Source: Methylosinus trichosporium OB3b (GTDB lineage: Bacteria > Pseudomonadota > Alphaproteobacteria > Rhizobiales > Beijerinckiaceae). From it: 64,000 nt of DNA. A model generated the notes under the pieces. The model was not told where the DNA came from and searched no databases. It was given only the letters and a program-made list of their open reading frames with translations. The translations under genes were made by a program, and so were the position numbers. Positions 19,388-27,484 of this stretch are shown one piece after another. Location: positions 1 through 64,000 of the forward strand of contig NZ_CP023738.1 of the NCBI RefSeq assembly GCF_002752655.1, in the 5' to 3' direction. Position 1 is the first letter of the stretch. Every line of letters starts with the position of its first letter.

Positions 19388-20578
19388 TCAGAACTGGATT
19401 TGCAGGCCGAGGGTGAATTTGTCGGCGTCCTTGCGCGCGGTGAATTGATTGACCGCGTAATTGGCGGTGATGCGCAGATTATGACCGTCGATCACATAGG
19501 TGGCGCCCATGTCGTATTGGCGCTCCCATGTGAATGCGAGCGTGTCGCGGAAGGATTGGTAGCGGAAATAGGGCTGCAGCCTGCCCCAGCCGATCACATA
19601 AGGGATGAGATAGCCGGCGCCGAGCATATAGGCTTCGCCCGGACGAATGCCGCCGACGAGATCGGTCGAGCGCGCGCCGTTGAGATTGGTGGCGACGTCA
19701 TTCACGCCATTCGTATAGTAGCGGTAATAGGCGCCCTCGAAGGTGACGGCGCCGAACTCGCCGAGCTTCTTCTCGAACAGCAGGTCGACGTTCCAGGCGG
19801 TGAAGTCGGCGCGCTGCAGCGCATTGCCGACGCCGTCCTGCTGATGCTGAACGGCAAAGCCGATGCCGAGAACATCCGCGCCGCCGAAATAGGTGCTGCT
19901 CGTGTAATAGGCCGGGTCCGGATCGGGGTCGAGCAGATTGAGGTTCACGCGGCCGGCGAACAAAGGATGGCCGGATTGATTCGAGGCGCCGACGATCTGG
20001 TTGTGCCCGTCATAAACGCCGAACGAATAAGTAAGCCGCTTCTCGAACAGCTTGCCCCAGATCGTGCCGCCGTCCATACGGCCGGAGACCTTCCCGGGAT
20101 AGCGTGAAACGACTCCTGGATAGGACCAGCCGAGAAGATAGAACGGGCCGTCGAGGTTGGAGCGGTCGCTCGGCGGCAGCATGCGGCCGCCCCAGACGTT
20201 GATCTGGTCCATGGGCTCGATCTGGGCGTAGCCGTCGAGCACCTGAATGGTGCTGTCGCCGGTGATCTCCGTGTTCAATGTCGCTTTCAGATATTGGTTG
20301 AAGGAAGCGGAGGTGAACATACGGAAACGGTCGAGATCGACGCGGGCGGAATTGGTCCCGGGCGCGTTGTTGCGCGTCACGTCGCTGAAGAACGACCGTA
20401 GACCGAAACCGACGCTGAACCATTGGTCGTCGTCGCCGAATGGAACCACGACGCGCGCCTGCGCCGCGCCGGCCGCCAGCAGAGAGGCCGCCAGCGTCGT
20501 CATGGACGCCGCTCTCACGAAAGAATTGGAGCGCCTGCGCGCGTCGTCGCGCGCCTGCTCGTCGCCGTTTTCGGTCAT
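19388..20578 (-). CDS. Outer-membrane porin, first gene of the urt-ure series
   Basis: The 396-residue protein has a signal region (SMTTLAASLLAAGAAQA) followed by alternating hydrophobic/aromatic beta-strand sequence, many Tyr/Phe/Asp and a C-terminal aromatic residue (FTLGLQIQF), all typical of a porin barrel. Segments such as LNTEITGDSTIQVLDGYAQIEP and INVWGGRMLPPSDRSN recall the phosphate-selective porin O/P-like group. GAGGGGG precedes the ATG at 20578; an internal Met at residue 26 would give a more compact signal peptide. Being 21 bp upstream of urtA, it probably lets urea or small amides cross the outer membrane (inferred). Confidence 0.8.
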   Translation of the reverse strand: MTENGDEQARDDARRRSNSFVRAASMTTLAASLLAAGAAQARVVVPFGDDDQWFSVGFGLRSFFSDVTRNNAPGTNSARVDLDRFRMFTSASFNQYLKATLNTEITGDSTIQVLDGYAQIEPMDQINVWGGRMLPPSDRSNLDGPFYLLGWSYPGVVSRYPGKVSGRMDGGTIWGKLFEKRLTYSFGVYDGHNQIVGASNQSGHPLFAGRVNLNLLDPDPDPAYYTSSTYFGGADVLGIGFAVQHQQDGVGNALQRADFTAWNVDLLFEKKLGEFGAVTFEGAYYRYYTNGVNDVATNLNGARSTDLVGGIRPGEAYMLGAGYLIPYVIGWGRLQPYFRYQSFRDTLAFTWERQYDMGATYVIDGHNLRITANYAVNQFTARKDADKFTLGLQIQF

Positions 20579-20699
20579 AGATCCCCCTCGATGTCATGCG
20601 GCGCGCGCTCGCCCTTCGGCGCCCGCCGAGGGCTGCGATTCGTCCGCCGCGGTCTCGCCGCCCGTATCGGAGGAATAACGGGGCATGCCCTTACGCAGG

Positions 20700-20719
20700 A
20701 ATACGCTGAAATGCGTATT
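20700..20719. promoter_or_regulatory. Candidate operator in the divergent porin / two-component promoter region
   Basis: AATACGCTGAAATGCGTATT has perfect 7-bp inverted arms around a 6-bp centre. It lies in the 209-bp gap between the minus-strand porin-urt-ure genes and the plus-strand small protein/kinase/regulator genes. It is a plausible binding site for the LuxR-type regulator encoded nearby. No clear sigma-54 or NtrC-type site was seen in this gap. Confidence 0.4.
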
Positions 20720-20787
20720 GCTCCGTACGCGCTATCGTGTGGAATAGGGCGAAGGCCGGCGAAGGACCCGCCGGCGGGGGGAATGCG

Positions 20788-21105
20788 ATGCGTAAATCGA
20801 CGGCTATGGACATCATCGGCTGCGTGGCGGGGGCGCTCGCGCTGCTCGCTCTCGTGCAGCAGGCGAACGGAAAGACGGTGAAGGGCCCGGCGCCTGCGGC
20901 GACGCAGCCGCGATACGCCGTGGATCTCTGGTGGAACAGAGGCGGCGACATGGGCGGGCTGAAAAAGGCGACCGACGCCTGCGTGAAGAAGCTCGGCGAT
21001 AGCGAGCGGCCGGCGAGCCTCTCGACCATGGTTCTGTCGCGGGCCATGCTAGACTGTCTCGAGGGGGAGGGGTGGCGCCCGGTGGGCGAGCCTCGCCCGG
21101 TGTGA
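20788..21105 (+). CDS. Small exported protein of unknown function
   Basis: The product of about 105 residues (MRKSTAMDIIGCVAGALALLALVQQANG...) has an N-terminal hydrophobic segment (about 8-25) that looks like a signal peptide or anchor, then a short polar domain with YAVDLWWNRGGDMGGLKKATDACVKKLGD and two cysteines. I do not recognise the family. The ATG at 20788 is preceded by GGGGGGA; an in-frame ATG at 20737 would put 17 charged residues before the hydrophobic stretch. It sits 21 bp upstream of the sensor kinase gene in the same direction, so it may be an accessory protein of that sensor. Confidence 0.55.
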   Translation: MRKSTAMDIIGCVAGALALLALVQQANGKTVKGPAPAATQPRYAVDLWWNRGGDMGGLKKATDACVKKLGDSERPASLSTMVLSRAMLDCLEGEGWRPVGEPRPV

Positions 21106-21126
21106 GGTCGAGTTCAGAAAGAGCGA

Positions 21127-24100
21127 ATGAGCGAGCAGCAGCGTATATTTCCCGTCCGGCGGACCTATAATCAGTTCGTCGCCGATCAGACGCTCGAAGA
21201 TTATTCGCTGCGCTACACCGCCGAGTCGGCGCGCCGCTTCACGCCGTGGCGCGTCGCCAATACGGCGCTCGGGGCGATCTCCTTTCTCGCTTGCGAGGCG
21301 CTCGGCGGCGGCGTCACGCTGAGCTTCGGCTTCGCCAACGCCATGGCGGCGATTCTCGCCGTCGGCGCGCTGACCTTCCTCGTCAGCCTGCCGATCGGCC
21401 ATTACGCGGCGAAATATGGCGTCGACATGGATCTGCTGACGCGCGGCGCCGGCTTCGGCTATTTCGGCTCCACGGTCACCTCGCTCATCTACGCCTGCTT
21501 CACCTTCATTCTCTTCGCGCTCGAAGGGACGATCATGGCCGAGGCGCTGAAGAGGGGGCTCGGCGTGCCGATCGGAATCGCCTACGCCATCTCGGCGCTC
21601 TGCGTGCTGCCGATCGCCGCGCTCGGCATGCGCTTCATCAGCCGCTTTCAGCTGTGGACGCAGCCGATCTGGCTCGTCCTGCAGATCGCGCCGCTCGCTT
21701 ATGTGATGGTCGCCGGCGCGCCGGCGTTGCGCGCCTGGGCCTCGCATCCCGGCGCGCAGGGCGCGCAGGCCGCCGGCTTCGATCTCGCGGGCTTCGGCGC
21801 GGCCGTCTCAATCCTGCTCTCGCTGCTGCCGCAGATCGGCGAGCAGGTCGATTATCTGCGCTTCCTGCCGAGCAAGGGCCGCGTCGGCGCCGCGAGCCGG
21901 CGCGGCGCGCTGCTCTGCGCCGGGCCGGGCTGGATCGTGATCGGAGCGCTCAAGCTCGCCGCCGGCTCCTTCCTCGCCGCCCAGGCGCTCGCGCTCGGCG
22001 TGCCCGCCGAGCGCGCCGCGGAGCCGAGCGAGCTCTATCGTCTCGCCTTCGACGGTCTGTTCGGCTCGCCGTCGCTGGCCTTGGGGCTCACGCTCGTCTT
22101 CGTCGTCGTCTGCCAGACCAAGATCAATGTCACCAACGCTTACGCCGGCTCGATCGCCTGGTCGAACTTCTTCTCGCGGCTCACGCATAATCACCCTGGG
22201 CGCGTCGTCTGGCTGGTGTTCAACGTGATGCTGGCGCTGATGCTGATGGAGTTCGGCGTCGCCCGCGTCGTCGACAGCGTGCTCGCTCTCTACTCCAATT
22301 TCGCCGTGGCCTGGATCGGCGCTCTGACCGCCGATCTCGTCGTCTCCAAGCCGCTGGGCCTCAGCCCGCCGGCGATCGAGTTCCGCCGGGCCTATCTCTA
22401 CGATCTCAATCCGGTCGGATGCGGCGCCATGCTGGTCTCGCTCGTCGTCTCGACGGCGACGCTCTACGGCCTCGGCGGCGAGACGCTGCGGCCGCTCGCG
22501 GCGCCGATCGGCTTCGTCGTCGCCTTCTCGCTGGCGCCGCTGCTCGCCTACGCCACACGCGGGCGCTATTATATCGCGCGGCCGCCGACGATCTTCGCCG
22601 GCGTCGCGCAGCCGCTGCGCTGCATGATCTGCGAGAACGCCTTCGAGCCGCAGGACATGGCCTGCTGTCCCGCCTACAACGGACCGATCTGCTCGCTCTG
22701 CTGCTCGCTCGACATGCGCTGCGGCGACCGCTGCAAGCCGGACGGCAGCCTCGTCGAGAAGGCGAAGGCGCGTTTCGCCGGCCTGCTCCCGCGCGTCGCG
22801 CTCGACGTCTTCTCGTCGCGCGCCGGCCGCTTCGTCATCGTGCTCGGCCTGCTCACGCTCGTCAGCGCGGCGATCCTCGGCGCGATCTATCTGCAATATG
22901 CGGCGGCGGTCGGACCCGCGGCGCGGCCAATCGTGCGCACGACGCTGGAGATCGTCTTCGTCGGACTGCTGCTGGTGATGGGCGTCGCCGCCTGGACCTT
23001 GGTGCTCGCGCAAGAGAGCCGTCGTCTCGCCGAGGAGGAGACGCGCCGTCAGACCGAGTTTCTGCGCGAGGAGATCGCCGCGCATGAGCGCACCGACGCC
23101 GAGCTGCAGCGCGCCAAGGAGGCGGCGGAGGGGGCGAATATCGCCAAGACGCGCTTCATCGCCGGCCTCAATCACGAAATTCGTTCACCGCTCAATGCGA
23201 TCAACGGCTATGCGCAATTGCTCGAGCGGGACGTGACCGACAATCCGCAGGATGCGGCGCGCGTCATCCGCCGCAGCGCGGAGCACATCACCAATCTCAT
23301 CGACGGCCTGCTCGACGTCGCCAAGATCGAAACCGGCTCGCTCGATGTCGCGCGCGACATCTTCCGCATCGACGAGACTCTCGATCAGCTCGTCGACATG
23401 TTCCGCCTGCAGGCCGCGGCCAAGGGCGTCGCCTTTCGCTATGAGCGCAGCCCGCTGCTGCCCCGCTATGTGCGCACCGACAAGAAGCGTCTGCGGCAGA
23501 TCCTCATCAATCTCGTTTCCAATGCGGTGAAGTTCACCGAGACGGGTCATGCGTCGTTGAAGGTCGGCTTCCGCAACGACATCGCCGAATTCATCGTCGA
23601 GGACACCGGCGTCGGCATTCTGCCCGAGGATTTGGAAGGGATCTTCGCGCCTTTCGAGCGCGGCCGGCTGCCGCAGGTCGCCGCCATTCCCGGCACCGGC
23701 CTCGGCCTCACCATCACCAAGCTGCTGACGCAGATCCTCGGCGGCGAGATCAAGGTGGAGAGCAAGGTCGGCGTCGGCAGCCGCTTCGTCGTGCGGCTCT
23801 ATCTGACCGCGGCGTCATCGCCGGACGAAGGACCGAAGCCGCCGCGAATTCGCGGCTATGCAGGGCCGCGCAAGACGATCCTCGTCGCCGACGACACGCA
23901 AGTTCATCTCGATCTGATGCGGCGAGCGCTCGGCGGGCTGGGCTTCGAGGTCATGACGGCGTCCAATGGCGCCGATTGCGTCGACATCGCGCTCGAGCAT
24001 CGTCCCGATCTCGTGATGCTCGACATCGCCATGCCGAGCTTGAACGGATGGGAGGCGGCGCGACGTCTGCGCGCAGCGCTCGGCGCGGAGACGCCGATCA

Positions 24101-24495
24101 TGATGGTTTCGGCCAATGCGCATGAGCTGATCGAGCGCCGCGCGATCGATTCGCCCCATGACGACTTTCTGATCAAGCCGATCGAAATCTCCGAAATGCT
24201 CGATCGCATCGGCAATCTTCTGGGGCTCGATTGGCTCTATGTCGCGGCGCGCTCCCTCGCCTCCGACACGCCGCTCGCGCCGCAGCGGCACGGGCTCTCG
24301 CCCGAGCGCGTCGAGCGGCTGCTGCGGCTCGCCGACATGGGCTACAGCCGCGGCATCGAGGCGGCGCTGCGCGAGATCGAGAACGAATCGCCCGGCCATG
24401 CCGCCGTCGTCGCGCAATTGCGCGTGCTGGCGAAGAACTTCGAGTTCGAAGCGTTGAAGCAGGCGCTGCGGGACGGAAGCGGCGATGTCGGCTGA
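21127..24495 (+). CDS. Permease-fused hybrid histidine kinase/response regulator
   Basis: This 1122-residue protein joins a transporter-like sensor to a hybrid kinase. Residues 1-490 resemble an NCS1 (purine/cytosine/allantoin) permease with about 12 membrane helices. Residues 499-537 form a cysteine-rich, zinc-ribbon-like patch (CMICENAF...CCPAYNG...CSLCCSLDMRCGDRC). Two more helices (about 570-650) and a coiled coil precede the HisKA domain with His683 in LNHEIRSPLNA. A HATPase_c domain follows (NLVSNAVKFTE, EDTGVGI, PGTGLGL), then a receiver domain with Asp966 (MLDIAMPS) and an unassigned C-terminal helical region. It stands divergent from the urea porin/transporter/urease genes and 11 bp overlapping with a response regulator, suggesting it senses urea or a related nitrogen compound (inferred). 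Confidence 0.88.
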   Translation: MSEQQRIFPVRRTYNQFVADQTLEDYSLRYTAESARRFTPWRVANTALGAISFLACEALGGGVTLSFGFANAMAAILAVGALTFLVSLPIGHYAAKYGVDMDLLTRGAGFGYFGSTVTSLIYACFTFILFALEGTIMAEALKRGLGVPIGIAYAISALCVLPIAALGMRFISRFQLWTQPIWLVLQIAPLAYVMVAGAPALRAWASHPGAQGAQAAGFDLAGFGAAVSILLSLLPQIGEQVDYLRFLPSKGRVGAASRRGALLCAGPGWIVIGALKLAAGSFLAAQALALGVPAERAAEPSELYRLAFDGLFGSPSLALGLTLVFVVVCQTKINVTNAYAGSIAWSNFFSRLTHNHPGRVVWLVFNVMLALMLMEFGVARVVDSVLALYSNFAVAWIGALTADLVVSKPLGLSPPAIEFRRAYLYDLNPVGCGAMLVSLVVSTATLYGLGGETLRPLAAPIGFVVAFSLAPLLAYATRGRYYIARPPTIFAGVAQPLRCMICENAFEPQDMACCPAYNGPICSLCCSLDMRCGDRCKPDGSLVEKAKARFAGLLPRVALDVFSSRAGRFVIVLGLLTLVSAAILGAIYLQYAAAVGPAARPIVRTTLEIVFVGLLLVMGVAAWTLVLAQESRRLAEEETRRQTEFLREEIAAHERTDAELQRAKEAAEGANIAKTRFIAGLNHEIRSPLNAINGYAQLLERDVTDNPQDAARVIRRSAEHITNLIDGLLDVAKIETGSLDVARDIFRIDETLDQLVDMFRLQAAAKGVAFRYERSPLLPRYVRTDKKRLRQILINLVSNAVKFTETGHASLKVGFRNDIAEFIVEDTGVGILPEDLEGIFAPFERGRLPQVAAIPGTGLGLTITKLLTQILGGEIKVESKVGVGSRFVVRLYLTAASSPDEGPKPPRIRGYAGPRKTILVADDTQVHLDLMRRALGGLGFEVMTASNGADCVDIALEHRPDLVMLDIAMPSLNGWEAARRLRAALGAETPIMMVSANAHELIERRAIDSPHDDFLIKPIEISEMLDRIGNLLGLDWLYVAARSLASDTPLAPQRHGLSPERVERLLRLADMGYSRGIEAALREIENESPGHAAVVAQLRVLAKNFEFEALKQALRDGSGDVG

Positions 24496-25405
24496 TCTGC
24501 GCCAGCGCGACACGGCGCTCGTCGTCGACGACAATCGCGACGAGCTCGGCTTTCTCGTCGACGCGCTGGAGCGCGCCGATTTGACCGTGCTCGCGGCGAC
24601 GACCGGCGAGGCGGCGCTGTCGCTGCTGGAGCGCGTGCCACCCAATGTCGTGGTGCTCGACGCGGTGATGACCGGGCTCGACGGCTTCGAGACCTGCCGG
24701 CGCATCAAGCAGAATCCGCGCTTCGCTCATGTGCCGGTGATTTTTCTCACCGGACTCAAGGACACGAGCCATGTGCTGATGGGGCTCGAGGCGGGCGGCG
24801 TCGATTATGTCGTGAAGCCGGTGATCATCGAGGAGCTCATCGCGCGCATTCGCATCCATGTGTCCAATGCGAAAGCCGCCTTCGGCGCGCGCGTCGCTCT
24901 GGACGCCGCGGGCCGTCATCTCCTCGCGGTCGACCGAAATGCGCGCCCTCTGTGGTGCACGCCGCAGGCGGCTGATCTGCTCGCCGCGCAATTCGGCGCC
25001 TTCGAGATTTTACGCGCGGAGCCGCCGGACGCCTTCTCCGCTCTCATGCGCGCCGTCATCGAGAAGCGGGAGCAGGGCGCCGCCCAGGTCGAAACGGAAC
25101 GAATGTCGATCTCCTTCCTCTGCGAGATCGGCGGCGAGGAGCTGCTGTTTCGCCTGTCGGAGCGGCATGTCGTCAGCGACGAGGCGTTTCTCGTCGGCAA
25201 ATTCGCGCTCACCTCGCGCGAGGCGGAAGTGGTGAGCTGGATCGCGCGCGGCAAGTCGAATGTCGACATAGCGGAGATTCTCTGCATCTCGCCGCGAACC
25301 GTTCACAAGCATCTCGAGCGTATCTTCATCAAGCTCGGCGTCGACAGCCGTTCGTCCGCGACCTCGGTGGCGCTGCAGGCTCTGCAGAGCCGATCGAGCG
25401 ATTGA
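24485..25405 (+). CDS. Response regulator with receiver and LuxR-type HTH
   Basis: The 306-residue protein has a receiver domain (about 8-125) with the phosphoacceptor Asp59 in VVVLDAVMTGLDGF and the conserved Lys in VVKPV. A middle region (about 130-230) contains PAS-like sequence (LLAVDRNARPLWCTPQAADLL). A C-terminal LuxR/FixJ helix-turn-helix follows (LTSREAEVVSWIARGKSNVDIAEILCISPRTVHKHLERIFIKLGV). It overlaps the kinase gene by 11 bp and is its obvious partner. Its target is probably the divergent porin-urt-ure promoter (inferred). Confidence 0.9.
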   Translation: MSADLRQRDTALVVDDNRDELGFLVDALERADLTVLAATTGEAALSLLERVPPNVVVLDAVMTGLDGFETCRRIKQNPRFAHVPVIFLTGLKDTSHVLMGLEAGGVDYVVKPVIIEELIARIRIHVSNAKAAFGARVALDAAGRHLLAVDRNARPLWCTPQAADLLAAQFGAFEILRAEPPDAFSALMRAVIEKREQGAAQVETERMSISFLCEIGGEELLFRLSERHVVSDEAFLVGKFALTSREAEVVSWIARGKSNVDIAEILCISPRTVHKHLERIFIKLGVDSRSSATSVALQALQSRSSD

Positions 25406-25511
25406 GGCGAGCGTGGCGGGGATAGGGATCGAAGCAGCGCGCGCCGCCGTTGCTTTGCGCGGCGTTTCGAAGGAGAATGCCGCTCTTTCGGCGTAGTGGG
25501 AGCGCTCACTC

Positions 25512-26570
25512 GTGTCATTCACGAAAGACAATAGCCGTTTCGAAGATTGGCTGCGCATGCAATGCCGCGTCGACGAGGGCGCGCTCGCTCACAAGCACGA
25601 GCTGATGGCCGAGAGCGCCTTCCGTTTTTTGCGCGCCACTTATTTCCGCTGGGCGCGCAAGATCGAGGCGCTGTGTCCCGAGCTCGCGCAGGCGCCGCGG
25701 GTTCTATGCGTCGGCGACGCGCATACGGAAAATTTCGGAACCTGGCGCGACAGCGAGGGACGTCTCGTCTGGGGCGTCAATGATTTCGACGAGGCGGCGG
25801 TCATGCCCTATCCGTTCGATCTCGTGCGCCTCATGACGAGCTTTCGTCTCGCCCCGAAGACCACGGTCAAGAATCGCGAGGCCGCCGACGCCATCCTCGA
25901 GGGCTACCGGGCCGGGCTGCGCAATCCTCGGCCGACGCTGCTCGACGAGCAGGAGCTGTGGATGCGCGACCATGTCGGCTGCAGCGACGAGGAGCGCCGA
26001 AGCTTCTGGGACAAGATCGCCGATTGCAGGGAGGTCCCCGCCGATCCAGGGCTCCTCGCCGGCTTCGCGGCGAGCTTCCCCGACGGCGAGGCGAAGATCT
26101 TTCGCTATGCGACGCGGATCGCCGGCGGCGGCAGCCTCGGGCGGCCGCGCTTCGTCGTCACCGCGCGCTGGCGCGGCGGCTGCATCGTCAGAGAGGCCAA
26201 AGCGTTGACTCCCTCCGCCTGGGATTGGGCGCATGGCGAGTCCGGCGGGCCAAATCATTTCCTCGATCTCGCGCGCGGCTCCTATCGCGCGCCCGATCCC
26301 TTTCTCACGGTCGCGGGCGCATTTATTTTCCGGAGGCTCGCCGCGGATTCGCGAAAGATCGAGCTGCGCGACATCGACGGCGCCGGTCTGCCGGCGCGGC
26401 TCCTGCGCGCGATGGGCTTCGACCTCGGCTCCATTCATGCGGCGCATGAGGGCGCCGCCGACATTCCGCGTCACCTCGACGCTTTGCCGCGGGACTGGCT
26501 GCCTGCGGCGGCGAAGACAGCGGCGGCGCAGGTCGAGCAGGAACACGCCGAGTGGAAATCGCGTCGTTGA
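25512..26570 (+). CDS. DUF2252 family protein
   Basis: This 352-residue protein matches the DUF2252 pattern: RVLCVGDAHTENFGTW, WGVNDFDEAAVMPYPFDLVRLMTSF, GGGSLGRPRF and a final SIHAAHEGAADIPRHLD. The family is distantly kinase/phosphotransferase-like (GDxHxxNFG and DFD motifs), but no biochemical role is established that I know of. The start is a GTG at 25512 with GGGAG about nine bases upstream. It follows the response regulator by about 106 bp and converges on vapC, so no functional link to its neighbours is clear. Confidence 0.82.
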   Translation: MSFTKDNSRFEDWLRMQCRVDEGALAHKHELMAESAFRFLRATYFRWARKIEALCPELAQAPRVLCVGDAHTENFGTWRDSEGRLVWGVNDFDEAAVMPYPFDLVRLMTSFRLAPKTTVKNREAADAILEGYRAGLRNPRPTLLDEQELWMRDHVGCSDEERRSFWDKIADCREVPADPGLLAGFAASFPDGEAKIFRYATRIAGGGSLGRPRFVVTARWRGGCIVREAKALTPSAWDWAHGESGGPNHFLDLARGSYRAPDPFLTVAGAFIFRRLAADSRKIELRDIDGAGLPARLLRAMGFDLGSIHAAHEGAADIPRHLDALPRDWLPAAAKTAAAQVEQEHAEWKSRR

Positions 26571-26627
26571 GCGAGCCGCCCTCGGCCTCGCTCGCTCTCG
26601 AGGGCTGCGCATTCGCCGATGTATCGA

Positions 26628-27029
26628 CTATGCGAGCCAGTTCTGCACCTTCAGCCCCTCGACTCGGGCGAATTCGTCCATATTGGCGGTCACGACCGTC
26701 GCATCGATCGCCAGAGCATGAGCGGCGATCAATAGGTCATTGCCGCCGATCGGGGTTCCCCGTCGTTCCAGCCCGGCCCGGATCGCCCCATATTCGGCGG
26801 CGGCGGGGCCTTCCAGAGCAAGCACGGCCAGCTCTCCCAGCAGGCTCTCGACCGCCGCGGAGAGCCGCTTCGAGCCGCTCTTGGCGCAGCCGTAGCGCAG
26901 CTCGGCGGCCACGATGACGCTGGTGCAGACATTGGCCTCGCCCACATGAGCGATATGTGCGGCGACCCGGCCTCGCGGATTCCTGATCAAATCGGAGACG
27001 ATGTTCGTATCCAGCAGATAGCGGGTCAA
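26628..27029 (-). CDS. vapC: VapC family PIN-domain toxin ribonuclease
   Basis: The 133-residue PIN domain has the expected acidic residues in RYLLDTNIVSDLIRNP, VAAELRYG, GGNDLLIAAHAL and TANMDEFARVEGL. VapC toxins cleave tRNA or rRNA in growth arrest and plasmid stabilisation. The most likely start is a TTG at 27029 that overlaps the vapB stop (TTGA) and gives TRYLLDTN at once. The open frame extends upstream to 27377 only by reading across vapB. It is the second gene of a vapBC operon on the minus strand. Confidence 0.88.
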   Translation of the reverse strand: MTRYLLDTNIVSDLIRNPRGRVAAHIAHVGEANVCTSVIVAAELRYGCAKSGSKRLSAAVESLLGELAVLALEGPAAAEYGAIRAGLERRGTPIGGNDLLIAAHALAIDATVVTANMDEFARVEGLKVQNWLA

Positions 27030-27262
27030 AAGATCGGCTCCGGCGCGGGCGGCTGATCTTCGATCTCGGGGAAGGCCTCGTCGATGGGCTCCATCGTCTC
27101 GAGCAGGCCCAGGAGACCGCGCTTGCGCGTCGGCTCCAGCACGAGACGATCGCCCTCGCGGCGCATGATCGCCTCGTCGCCGGGCAGCTCGAACTCGACG
27201 GGAATGCGCACCGCCTGGTTGCGCCCGTTCCGAAACAGCTTCACATGCCGCGCCTCGCCCAT
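27026..27262 (-). CDS. vapB: VapB family antitoxin
   Basis: The 78-residue protein begins EARHVKLFRNGRNQAVRIPVEFELPGDEAIMRREGDRLVLEP, the AbrB/MazE-type swapped-hairpin DNA-binding fold typical of VapB. A toxin-binding tail rich in acidic residues and proline follows. GGAGG precedes the ATG at 27262, and its stop overlaps the vapC start. It should neutralise VapC and repress the shared promoter, in which GCATATGC (27288-27295) overlaps the -10 box. Confidence 0.9.
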   Translation of the reverse strand: MGEARHVKLFRNGRNQAVRIPVEFELPGDEAIMRREGDRLVLEPTRKRGLLGLLETMEPIDEAFPEIEDQPPAPEPIF

Positions 27263-27286
27263 GGCCGCCTCCGTGCATAGGCTTTA

Positions 27287-27314
27287 AGCATATGCCGACA
27301 CGTCGAAAGGTCAA
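27287..27314 (-). promoter_or_regulatory. vapBC promoter
   Basis: On the minus strand TTGACC (27309-27314) is separated by 16 bp from TATGCT (27287-27292), about 25 bp upstream of the vapB ATG. The palindrome GCATATGC overlaps the -10 box and may be the VapB operator. Confidence 0.5.
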
Positions 27315-27484
27315 GGCGCGATCGATCCACAAGAAAAAATTGCATCGCCATCGGCTTGCAGCCCCGAGGCGCGCCAAAATCTCAATCCACAGGCGTGTTT
27401 CCCCGGCGCCGCGCCGCGCGGTGACAAGGGGGGATACGTGAGCTACACCGTTGCGAACGTTCCTCTCTGAAGAGCGATTGCGTA

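Noticed and set aside
20579..20787. A sigma-54 promoter or NtrC site for the urea genes
   Set aside because: I searched both strands of the gap by eye for TGGCAC-N5-TTGC-like and TGCAC-type sites and found none convincing.
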